Below, piece after piece: positions 34,718 through 42,642 of a stretch of 64,000 nt of DNA. Each line of letters begins with the position of its first letter. Within the stretch, counting starts at the first letter, position 1. Below the pieces are notes generated by a model. It saw nothing but the letters and a program-made list of their open reading frames with translations. It was not told the origin of the DNA and ran no database searches. This DNA comes from Parabacteroides sp. PF5-6 (GTDB lineage Bacteria; Bacteroidota; Bacteroidia; Bacteroidales; Tannerellaceae): assembly GCF_029504695.1 (NCBI RefSeq), contig NZ_JAQFIN010000006.1, positions 62,001 through 126,000 on the forward strand. The letters are read 5' to 3'. Both the position numbers and the translations under genes were made by a program.

Positions 34718-34725
34718 CAAAATTA
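34718..34725 (-). promoter_or_regulatory. candidate -7 box TAATTTTG
   Basis: Minus-strand TAATTTTG followed by C matches TAnnTTTG. It is 19 bases upstream of the ATG at 34699. No -33 TTTG at the expected distance. Confidence 0.5.
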
Positions 34726-34833
34726 CGAATTCTTCTTGGCATTGAGGACCTCTCTTTCTTTAATTTTGACGCCTCTAATGTATTAAAAGCAAAACAGATG
34801 AATAGATCTGTCTACTGAAGCGACTATTTGTTT

Positions 34834-34915
34834 GTTGATAACCGTCAACACATTTGTTGATAGTTATCAACAGATCTGTTGACAATTGTCAACAAACTTG
34901 TTGATAATTATCAAC
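34834..34915. repeat. array C: four palindromic units at exact 22-bp period
   Basis: GTTGA starts at 34834, 34856, 34878 and 34900, each followed by its complement (units such as GTTGATAATTATCAAC and GTTGACAATTGTCAAC). Here the palindromic centre differs from unit to unit but stays self-complementary. The array lies in the 561-base gap between the divergent SpmAB-like gene and the gene at 35261. Apart from it and the hairpin at 35106, nothing clear was seen in the gap. Confidence 0.9.
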
Positions 34916-35105
34916 AAATGAATGGTCCTTACACTACGCTCATTTACAGTTGCTTACTCCGTTATTTTTTGGCGGCTGTTTTCTGGCCTTCTGTTTTCTG
35001 TTTTTTGCTCTTCCGTTTCTATACACCCTCCTGGGTTCAGGATGAATATCCAATAGCGTTCTGTAGGCATCTGTGGGCGCGATGGAGTGTCCTGGATGAA
35101 CAAAA

Positions 35106-35142
35106 AAGTATCCTGATCGACCTTTGGTCAATTAGGATACTT
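35106..35142. other. 17-bp hairpin, minus-strand terminator-like
   Basis: AAGTATCCTGATCGACC (35106-35122) pairs with 35126-35142 with two mismatches and a TTT loop. It is preceded by AAAAAA on the plus strand, so a leftward transcript would end in U-rich sequence. No minus-strand gene upstream of it is known, so its role is unclear. Confidence 0.45.
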
Positions 35143-35260
35143 GTTGTGCTGTTTAGGATAAAAGCTTTCTGCAGGTGAATCTCTAATATTGCAATTGCAA
35201 TGTGACGGCTTTTACGCAATGTGAATCCCCCGGTTGCTATGTTAACACGAAAGTATATTT

Positions 35261-36406
35261 ATGAAGAAGTGTATTGTGGCTTTGTTAACTTTGATGCTGT
35301 TGTCCTGCCAGGCTGATCGTCCTTACGTGAATGAGCCTGCGTTATTGGATAATGATCCTTCGGTTGCCTTTACCGGGCGCGCGGGGATCAATATGATGCT
35401 GTTCAAAGACCGCTTTTCCACGCCTATACAAAATTATACGATCTACTCCAGCGGAGAAGATCCCGTGTACGATGCTTCCGACTGGACATTGAAAGGCAGT
35501 TACGACGGGAAGACCTGGGTATTGCTCAGTGAAGTGAACGATCATACATTCTGTGCCCGCTATCAGGAGAAGTTCTGTCCGATCGCTAAACCTTCTAACT
35601 ATAATCAATATATATTGGAAGCCCGGACGGCAACCGGCGATACGTTGAAGATCGGCAGCGTACAATTCCTTACCAACTATGTCTCCAACGGCTGGGCAGC
35701 TTTTGCCTGTCCGGAGATTGATTTTACGATCACCGAAGAAGGTGAGGGCTATCGCCTGTACACCACCCTGGTGCAGGATCCGGAGGCGTATATACAGTAT
35801 CACGCGCGTAAGGTCGCCCGCATACTCTATTCCTCCGCCTCGGAGCCCATGCCGAAAGTCGAGAAGATCAATTATAATATCTACGACTACGAAGGCATCT
35901 CGGAGAAGTCCGGACAGCCCCCGGTGATCACCATCCGCTACAGTTCGCGCTATATCGAACAGATCGGGAAAGAATCGTTATACGCCTTGAACCGGGAGAC
36001 CCGGGGTGTCTTGTACCATATCCTGACCCATGCCTATCAGTACGAACCCCGAGGCATCGGCACGTATGAAACCAGCCAGGAGTATCGCGCCTGTGTGCAA
36101 GGCATGGCGTTTGCCGTCCGGGCGCAGACCGGCCTTTCGAATCCGAACGATCGCCAGACTCCCGGCGGACATTGGCTGGACGGACTGCATGTCACCGGCT
36201 TCTTCCTGCACTGGCTTACCCTGAATAAGAACCCGGAGACCGTCAGGCTATTCAACCAGACGGTCAAAAACCTCGCTATCTGGAGCTTTGATTCCGCTAT
36301 GAAATCAATCTTCGGACCGGAAGTAACAATCGAAAGCCTTTGGGCTGAATATCAAATGGACATTAACAAACAACAACTCAAAGAAAACTTATTGAAAACA
36401 ACTTAA
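35261..36406 (+). CDS. BSP-like (plant/bacterial basic secretory protein) lipoprotein, HExxH-less
   Basis: This 381-residue lipoprotein (lipobox MLLSCQADR) has an N-terminal part resembling a discoidin-type domain (SDWTLKGSYDGKTWVLLSEV near residue 70) and a C-terminal half like the 'peptidase of plants and bacteria' family. The expected zinc site HExxH reads HILTH here (residues about 250-254, VLYHILTHAYQYEP), so the catalytic Glu is missing and the enzyme is probably inactive. The remaining family features are present (ECRACVQGMAFAV-like segment, GGHWLDGLHVTGFFLHW). It precedes a SusC/SusD pair by 150 bases. It could be a surface binding or sensing partner of that pair; this is inference. 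Confidence 0.78.
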   Translation: MKKCIVALLTLMLLSCQADRPYVNEPALLDNDPSVAFTGRAGINMMLFKDRFSTPIQNYTIYSSGEDPVYDASDWTLKGSYDGKTWVLLSEVNDHTFCARYQEKFCPIAKPSNYNQYILEARTATGDTLKIGSVQFLTNYVSNGWAAFACPEIDFTITEEGEGYRLYTTLVQDPEAYIQYHARKVARILYSSASEPMPKVEKINYNIYDYEGISEKSGQPPVITIRYSSRYIEQIGKESLYALNRETRGVLYHILTHAYQYEPRGIGTYETSQEYRACVQGMAFAVRAQTGLSNPNDRQTPGGHWLDGLHVTGFFLHWLTLNKNPETVRLFNQTVKNLAIWSFDSAMKSIFGPEVTIESLWAEYQMDINKQQLKENLLKTT

Positions 36407-36555
36407 TGAAAAGAATTATAAACCTAAAAAAGAGCCTATGGATTAAGACCAGAAGTGAAAGTGTATGAATTAACAAAGAGACGAACCTGTCGGACCATGC
36501 GAACTCGGCAGTTCAAAGAAAACGAATTATTAATTTTTTTAAATCTAACTATTTT

Positions 36556-39500
36556 ATGAAAGAAATGAAAGTTTCTATTATTACGTTCATTTTAGGATTA
36601 TGTACATTGGTTAGTGCCAGCGCCCAGACGAGGACAGTCACCGGACGCGTATTGGATTCACAAAATGAACCGCTCATCGGTGTAAGTATTCAGGTAAAAG
36701 GAACTACCACCGGTAATGTGACCGATTTTGATGGGAATTATACCATCTCGGTAGGACCTAACGCGACGCTTATTTTCTCTTATGTGGGTTATAAAGCCCA
36801 AGAAATAGCTGTTGGCAACCAGACACGTGTGATGGTTACCATGCTGGAAGACTCTGAAATGCTGGACGAAGTGGTCGTTGTGGGCTACGGTACGATGCGT
36901 AAATCGGACGTGACCGGTTCTATCTCTACGGCTAAAGGGTCGGATATTATCAAAGGACAGTCGTTCAACGCCCTGGAAGGGTTGAAGGGTAAGGCTGCCG
37001 GTGTGAACATCTTCTCCAATACAGGTCAGCCTGGAGGTGAGTTGCGTGTGATCATCCGCGGTATTGCTACGATCAACGCTTCAGCCAATCCGCTTTATGT
37101 AGTGGATGGTGTGGTGATGCAAGACTTCCAGTTCCTCAACCCGAATGATATCGAATCAATCGAAGTATTGAAAGACGCTTCTTCGGCTGCTATCTACGGT
37201 GCCCGTGGTGCCAACGGGGTGGTATTGGTAACAACTAAACGCGGTGGTAACACCGGCTCGAAAGCCAAGATCTCGTACGACGGTTCGGTTTCACTCAGCA
37301 CCATGGCCGGTTATATGGACCTGATGGATGCCAACGAGTGGATGGGTGCTTTCAAACAAGGTTTGGAAAATGCCAATGAATTCCAGGGTAAGAACTTCAC
37401 GACTGACCTGTCGAAGATCTTTACCGACGAACGTCTGTTCAACGCCGACGGTTCGCCCAAGTACAATACCGACTGGCAGAAAGAAGCTTCGCGTACGGCG
37501 CTGTCGCACAACCATCAGTTGAGCATTCAACGGGGTGACAAAGACCATTCGGTAGGAGCGTTCCTGAACTATACCGACCAACAAGGTATCCTGCATAACT
37601 CATACTACAAACGTGTGAATGCGAAATTGTCGTACGACGACAAACCCACCAAGTGGTTATCTACGGCTGTGAACTTATTGGTGAACCACTCCTGGGGTAA
37701 CCGTACATCGGACAACCCTTACGGACAGGGCGCTTTGCGTACCATGGTTGAGCAATTACCGTTCCTGCCGGTGATGTTGGATGGCGAATATACGCAGACC
37801 AATATCATCAAGACAACGTCTATCCCGACCGATCAGAATAATCCGAATGGATCTAAACAGGGCTTTAGCCCCGAAGGTGTGGGTAACCCCGTGGAATTGC
37901 TGAAACGTATGGAATCGATGACGTATCAGACGAAGATCTTCGGTAATGCCGCTTTGACGTTCCACCTGTTGCCGGGCTTAGACCTGAAAACACAGTTGGG
38001 TATCGACTACAACAACTACCGCAAGGCTGAATATACGCCGTTTACTCCGCGTCCGATGATCAACCAGTCGTCAACCGGTAAGGTAGCTGCTGAAAACAAC
38101 AGCTCACTGTATTGGCAGGAAGAAACCTATTTGAACTATAACAAAGTTTTCGGTAAGCACTCTATCAATGCGATGGCCGGTTTGTCATGGATCGAACGCA
38201 AATGGACCAAACTGACTGCTTCTCAGTCGAACTTCGAAGACGACTTCTACGGATACTACAACTTAGGTAGCGGTATCGACCGCCCGTCGGTAGGCAACGA
38301 CTACGACAAATGGGCGATGAACTCTTACTATCTGCGTGCGGCTTATTCTTACGACAGCAAGTATATGGCTACGGTAACCGGTCGTTACGACGGATCTTCC
38401 AAGTTCGGGGAAAACAATAAGTATGCCTTCTTCCCATCCGTTGGTTTGGGCTGGATGGCGTCGAACGAAGCATTCCTGCAAGATCATCCGGTGATCAGCA
38501 AATTGAAACCGCATGCTTCTTACGGTTTGACCGGTAACTCTGAAATCGGTACATACGCTTCATTGGCAACGGTAAGCCAGGGTACAACCATTATCGGTGG
38601 TGCTTTGCAGAACGTGGCTTATCTGGACAAGATGCCTAACGCGAACCTGAAATGGGAAAAGACCAGCCAGTTCGACGTAGGTGTTGACCTGGGTCTGTTC
38701 AACAACCGTTTGAACATGGAACTGTCGTACTACTATAAATATACGACCGACCTGTTGTTGAGCCGTCCGGTTCCCGAATCTACCGGTTATACGACGATTA
38801 CCGACAACGTAGGGGAAGTATCAAACCGCGGTCTTGACTTATTGATCAACGCGTATCCGATCCAGGGCCGTGATTTCAGCTGGAACACGACCTTGAACCT
38901 GAGCTTCAATAAAAACAAGGTTGAAAAACTGGACGAAAGTTCTTCTGTTGACGCCGCTACCGGCAAACGTCAGATCCTGACCGACGGTTTCGTGGGTTAT
39001 GAAATGTTGATCCGTGAAGGCGAAGAGCTTTCTACATTCTACGGTTACAAACGTGCCGGTATCTACGATGGTATCCCGGGTAACTGGGATGCGGCAACGA
39101 TGAATATCCCGTCGACTGTAGGTGAGAAAGTAACCTACAAACAACGTGAAATCCTGGGTAACGGTTTGCCCGACTGGATGGGTTCATTTATCAATACGTT
39201 CAACTATAAGAACTTAGACTTGACTGTCGACCTGCAATTCTCTTGGGGTGCAGACATTATGCAAGAGTTCTTCCACTCTACCGAAGCGCGTTTCCTCACC
39301 AGCGGTCTCGACCGTCTCTACCAGGAAGCCTGGCATCCGACGAAGAACCCGACCGGAACGGCTCAGGCTGTTCGTCTGAACAACTTCGGACAGGGATCTA
39401 ACAACCAGGCGGATGATACTTGGGTTGCCAATGGTGCTTACCTGCGGGGTAACCTGATCCAGGTAGGGTATACCTTCGACAATAAAACGTTGGCGAAATT

Positions 39501-39687
39501 AGGTCTGGGTGGCTTACGTCTGTACGGTAGTGTGAACAACGCGTTCCTGATCACCGCTTCTGATTATTTAGGATACGATCCCGATGGTTCAACACGTTTG
39601 GGAAGCAACAAATGGGGGGCTAACCGCCAGTTCTTTGCTTATCCGAAACCGAGAACATTCACGTTCGGTCTTAATCTGACATTTTAA
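36556..39687 (+). CDS. SusC/RagA-family TonB-linked outer membrane protein
   Basis: This 1043-residue protein has a signal peptide (ending SASAQ), a carboxypeptidase-regulatory-like domain (residues 27-110, GRVLDSQNEPLIGVSIQVKG), the plug (about 115-230, with LDEVVVVGYGTMRKSDVTGS) and a large barrel ending in the usual aromatic residue (FGLNLTF). SusC proteins take up oligosaccharides or other bound ligands through the outer membrane using TonB. The substrate is not evident because no glycoside hydrolase lies nearby. The SusD gene follows after 31 bases. No -7 box is visible in the 150-base leader, so it may share a transcript with the BSP-like gene upstream. Confidence 0.95.
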   Translation: MKEMKVSIITFILGLCTLVSASAQTRTVTGRVLDSQNEPLIGVSIQVKGTTTGNVTDFDGNYTISVGPNATLIFSYVGYKAQEIAVGNQTRVMVTMLEDSEMLDEVVVVGYGTMRKSDVTGSISTAKGSDIIKGQSFNALEGLKGKAAGVNIFSNTGQPGGELRVIIRGIATINASANPLYVVDGVVMQDFQFLNPNDIESIEVLKDASSAAIYGARGANGVVLVTTKRGGNTGSKAKISYDGSVSLSTMAGYMDLMDANEWMGAFKQGLENANEFQGKNFTTDLSKIFTDERLFNADGSPKYNTDWQKEASRTALSHNHQLSIQRGDKDHSVGAFLNYTDQQGILHNSYYKRVNAKLSYDDKPTKWLSTAVNLLVNHSWGNRTSDNPYGQGALRTMVEQLPFLPVMLDGEYTQTNIIKTTSIPTDQNNPNGSKQGFSPEGVGNPVELLKRMESMTYQTKIFGNAALTFHLLPGLDLKTQLGIDYNNYRKAEYTPFTPRPMINQSSTGKVAAENNSSLYWQEETYLNYNKVFGKHSINAMAGLSWIERKWTKLTASQSNFEDDFYGYYNLGSGIDRPSVGNDYDKWAMNSYYLRAAYSYDSKYMATVTGRYDGSSKFGENNKYAFFPSVGLGWMASNEAFLQDHPVISKLKPHASYGLTGNSEIGTYASLATVSQGTTIIGGALQNVAYLDKMPNANLKWEKTSQFDVGVDLGLFNNRLNMELSYYYKYTTDLLLSRPVPESTGYTTITDNVGEVSNRGLDLLINAYPIQGRDFSWNTTLNLSFNKNKVEKLDESSSVDAATGKRQILTDGFVGYEMLIREGEELSTFYGYKRAGIYDGIPGNWDAATMNIPSTVGEKVTYKQREILGNGLPDWMGSFINTFNYKNLDLTVDLQFSWGADIMQEFFHSTEARFLTSGLDRLYQEAWHPTKNPTGTAQAVRLNNFGQGSNNQADDTWVANGAYLRGNLIQVGYTFDNKTLAKLGLGGLRLYGSVNNAFLITASDYLGYDPDGSTRLGSNKWGANRQFFAYPKPRTFTFGLNLTF

Positions 39688-39718
39688 TACAAGCAATCAA
39701 TAATAAAAGTATAAACTT

Positions 39719-41335
39719 ATGAAATTGCAACATATATTCAAATACATCTTTTGCATGGTGACTCTCTCCTTAGTGATGAGTTCATGTGATAGTTTTCTGG
39801 AAGAAAAGCCACTGGATGCCAAGTCATCCAATCAATTCTGGGCGACCGAAGCGGATGCGCAAACGGCTGTGAACGCGCTCTACTATGGTGGAGTTCCTTA
39901 CCTGCACAATACCGACGTGGATGGTGGTTGGACACCGAAAGCCACCATGTGGGGTGGGGTGATGTCAGGTCTGTTTGTCGACAAACGCAAAGACCGGATC
40001 TTCACGACCGCTTCCGAAGGCTGTAACTTCAATGTCGAAGCTTTCGATGGCGCGTCATATAAATTGTGGCATGAATACTACAAAGGGATCTCCCGCGCGA
40101 ACTTTGTGATTGCTAATATCCCGACGATGACGGGTGTATTGAGCGATGCGAAGATCAATAACTACATGGCACAGGCGAAGTTCTTCCGTGCTTACGGTTA
40201 TTTCTACCTGGTGAAAGACTACGGTGGTGTGCCTTATATCAGCGAGCCGTACACTTCTACGGACGGGATGTATGTGGAACGTTCGTCGGCTGATGAGATC
40301 TACAAAAACGTAGAAGCCGACCTGCTTTCAATCATCTCCGGCGACGCGTTGCCTAACAAAGCGTTCTATGACAATGGTTGCTATGTAACCAAGGCGATGG
40401 CACAGACGCTGTTGGCTTGGGTTTACCTGCAGTGGGCCGGCGCGCCGTTGAATGGCGGTGCCGAATACTACAGCAAGGCAGCCGCTATGGCGAAGAATGT
40501 GATCAGCGGTGGCCAACACGCACTGGAACAGGCTTCAGGTAGCAGCGACGACCTGAACTCGGCTTTCAACATCATCAAGACAACGAAGTCTTCGAAAGAG
40601 ATCATCTTTGCCAAAGAATACGATCAGACCAACTACAACGTAGGTAACTCTTACCCGGTACGTTCAGTCGGAACAGACGCTTTCCAATGGGGCGTATTGC
40701 ATCCCGGTGGTGACGTATTGTATAACGCTTACCTGCCTTGTGATATGCTGCTTAACAGCTATGCGCCGGAAGATATCCGCGGACATGAAAAGCAATTCTT
40801 CTTCCGTCACTATACCGATGCTGACGGCAATAATTACGAATTGAACAATGCCGGTAACTGGGCATGGTTTGAAGAAGAACCGCTGATCAACGGGAAAAAT
40901 GGCGACAACAATATGCCGACCTTCCGTTATTCTGAAGTATTACTGATTGCTGCTGAAGGTCTGGCACGCACAGGCAATGAAAGCGAAGCTAAAGATTACC
41001 TGAACCAGGTGCGTAAACGTGCTGGTTTGGCCGACGAAACAGCTTCAGGCGATGCCTTGATCCAGTCGATCCTGACCGAACGTTTCCATGAGTTCCCCTT
41101 GGAATTCAAGATTTGGGATGATATCCGCCGTACCCGTCTGTATCCGGAAGCCGATGGCATGAACTCCGGCAAATTGAAATGGACTCCGCTGGCATCTGCC
41201 ACGATCCAGAACAAGCCTGACGGAAGCACACGCGTAGGTGCTATTCCCGAACATGCCCTGTTGTGGCCGATCCCCTTGCGTGAGCTGCAAGCAAACCCGG
41301 CGCTGCAAGGCAATCAGAATCCAGGTTGGAACTAA
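39719..41335 (+). CDS. SusD/RagB-family outer membrane lipoprotein
   Basis: This 538-residue lipoprotein (lipobox VMSSCDSFLEEKPLD) has the SusD layout. The N-terminal TPR-like region contains YKLWHEYYKGISRANFVIAN and AKFFRAYGYFYLVKDYGGVP, and the C-terminal part contains RYSEVLLIAAEGLARTG, then LTERFHEFPLEFKIWDDIRRT. SusD forms the lid on the SusC barrel and binds the ligand on the cell surface. A hairpin followed by a T-run at 41442-41479 ends the unit. The pair has no enzymes, so its ligand cannot be guessed. Confidence 0.95.
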   Translation: MKLQHIFKYIFCMVTLSLVMSSCDSFLEEKPLDAKSSNQFWATEADAQTAVNALYYGGVPYLHNTDVDGGWTPKATMWGGVMSGLFVDKRKDRIFTTASEGCNFNVEAFDGASYKLWHEYYKGISRANFVIANIPTMTGVLSDAKINNYMAQAKFFRAYGYFYLVKDYGGVPYISEPYTSTDGMYVERSSADEIYKNVEADLLSIISGDALPNKAFYDNGCYVTKAMAQTLLAWVYLQWAGAPLNGGAEYYSKAAAMAKNVISGGQHALEQASGSSDDLNSAFNIIKTTKSSKEIIFAKEYDQTNYNVGNSYPVRSVGTDAFQWGVLHPGGDVLYNAYLPCDMLLNSYAPEDIRGHEKQFFFRHYTDADGNNYELNNAGNWAWFEEEPLINGKNGDNNMPTFRYSEVLLIAAEGLARTGNESEAKDYLNQVRKRAGLADETASGDALIQSILTERFHEFPLEFKIWDDIRRTRLYPEADGMNSGKLKWTPLASATIQNKPDGSTRVGAIPEHALLWPIPLRELQANPALQGNQNPGWN

Positions 41336-41441
41336 TACCGATATAACATACTTTGACTTTTTTATCATATAATCTATTATTCGTGTTGATGCAGTGATTG
41401 CATCTGTTTTTCAAGTTTAGATAGCTATTAGTCTATTTTGT

Positions 41442-41479
41442 AGTGTGGAGAGAGTCGCTTCCTCTCCACACTTTTTTTT
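41442..41479 (+). terminator. Rho-independent terminator after SusD (copy 1)
   Basis: AGTGTGGAGAG (41442-41452) and CTCTCCACACT (41462-41472) form a perfect 11-bp stem with a nine-base loop, followed by eight T. It is repeated almost base for base at 42468-42503, on the other side of the DUF3800 gene. Confidence 0.9.
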
Positions 41480-41557
41480 GTTGTATATTCTTACTAATCG
41501 GCAGTCTTTGTTCGCATTAGAAATAATCTCTGTATATTGCGAAAAAGTTAAAGCAAT

Positions 41558-42298
41558 ATGAAGTATTACCTTTTTCTTGATGAATGTGGTGATCAGAGTT
41601 TGGCAAATATTGATGTGAACTTCCCAATATTTACCTTATGTGGAATTTTGGTTAGTGAAACAGAATATAAAACAGGCATGGGACCGCTACTCCTTGCAAT
41701 AAAAAGAAAATTTTGGAAGGATAAGAAAATTATATTCCATTCCAGAGATATCCGAAAGTGTGAAAAGGGATTTGAGATATTTTTTGATATGGGAGTTAAA
41801 GCTTCGTTTTACCATGATTTGAATAAAGTTCTTGCTGGAGCTAACTATACGGTAATAGCCTGTAGCATATTAAAAGAAAAGTATATTAAGTCATACGGAA
41901 AACTGTCCGATGTTTATGGCGTTTCATTATCATATATCATAGAGCGAATAGTGTTCTTATTGGATACTTTCAAAAGAGAAGACTCGAATATCACTCTCCA
42001 TATCTTTGCCGAGAAAAGAGGGAAAAGAGAGGACAGGAACCTTTTGAACTATTATAATGAGGTTTTGGATAGAGGAACCTATTATGTGAGCAAAGAAAGA
42101 ATAAGGGCTTATTATAAATCTTTTAAGTTCATACCAAAATCAGATGATATTCTCGGTACGCAGGTCGCTGATCTTATTGCTTATCCGATAACGAGGCATG
42201 TTCTTGATCCCAAAGCCGCTAATCCTGCCTATGACGTAATCAAAGATAAAATTTATAAAGACAAAGGAAGACTGCATGGATTAAAGGTTTTCCCATAA
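41558..42298 (+). CDS. DUF3800 domain protein
   Basis: This 246-residue protein starts with the DUF3800 motif MKYYLFLDECGDQSL, contains the Glu/Asp-rich middle (ITLHIFAEKRGKREDRNLLN) and ends with the family motif ILGTQVADLIAYPITRHVL. DUF3800 has an RNase H-like fold and is common in defence islands and mobile elements, though its activity is unproven. The gene is clearly more AT-rich than its neighbours (many AAA, ATA and TAT codons) and lies between two copies of the same terminator 1026 bases apart, so it looks like a later insertion. No transposase is present. A weak own terminator follows at 42309-42335. Confidence 0.87.
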   Translation: MKYYLFLDECGDQSLANIDVNFPIFTLCGILVSETEYKTGMGPLLLAIKRKFWKDKKIIFHSRDIRKCEKGFEIFFDMGVKASFYHDLNKVLAGANYTVIACSILKEKYIKSYGKLSDVYGVSLSYIIERIVFLLDTFKREDSNITLHIFAEKRGKREDRNLLNYYNEVLDRGTYYVSKERIRAYYKSFKFIPKSDDILGTQVADLIAYPITRHVLDPKAANPAYDVIKDKIYKDKGRLHGLKVFP

Positions 42299-42308
42299 AG
42301 AAAAAAGA

Positions 42309-42335
42309 GTCAATAAGTAAAAACTTTTGACCCTT
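42309..42335 (+). terminator. weak terminator after DUF3800 gene
   Basis: GTCAATAAGT and ACTTTTGAC form a short stem with one bulge, followed by CCTTTT. It is 11 bases after the stop. Confidence 0.45.
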
Positions 42336-42390
42336 TTCCGACCGAGGACACCCCAGTCCCGAAATCTAACTCAGTAGATTCATTACAAAT

Positions 42391-42412
42391 ATAATAATAA
42401 TAATAATAATAA
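42391..42412. repeat. trinucleotide repeat (ATA)7
   Basis: Seven perfect ATA units. It lies about 230 bases upstream of the MG2/plug gene, between the DUF3800 terminator and the second copy of the SusD terminator. Such tracts can vary in length; here no coding frame is affected. Confidence 0.8.
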
Positions 42413-42467
42413 CAATATGTCGGAGTAGAGATTTAACGATATTTTCGTTAATGCTCTTCTCACTTGT

Positions 42468-42503
42468 AGTGTGGAGAGAGTCGCTTCCTCTCCACACTTT
42501 TTT
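42468..42503 (+). terminator. Rho-independent terminator (copy 2, direct repeat)
   Basis: The same 11-bp stem, loop and T-run as at 41442-41479, shifted by 1026 bases. The identity extends a few bases upstream (TTG) and downstream (T-run, then GTATAT). It is 140 bases upstream of the MG2/plug gene, which therefore needs its own promoter. Confidence 0.9.
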
Positions 42504-42642
42504 GTATATGTAATTGTCCTTGTCTTTGAAAAAGTGGTTAAATGTTGTTTGTGATACTCTTTATGACATACGGGATACCGTTTTTCTAAAAGAAAAAGAG
42601 GATATTGTGGTTGTGTTTGAAACCTATAATTTATTAAACCTT

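Noticed and set aside
34879-35178. 99-codon plus-strand frame in the 561-base gap
   Set aside because: It begins within array C and runs through the hairpin at 35106; composition is unlike its neighbours and it has no recognisable domain.
42514-42642. N-terminal extension of the MG2/plug protein
   Set aside because: The added 43 residues are charged and push the signal peptide inside; the frame begins right behind a terminator T-run.
41336-42642. transposon carrying DUF3800
   Set aside because: No transposase, no terminal inverted repeats and no short target duplication; the direct repeat is a terminator.
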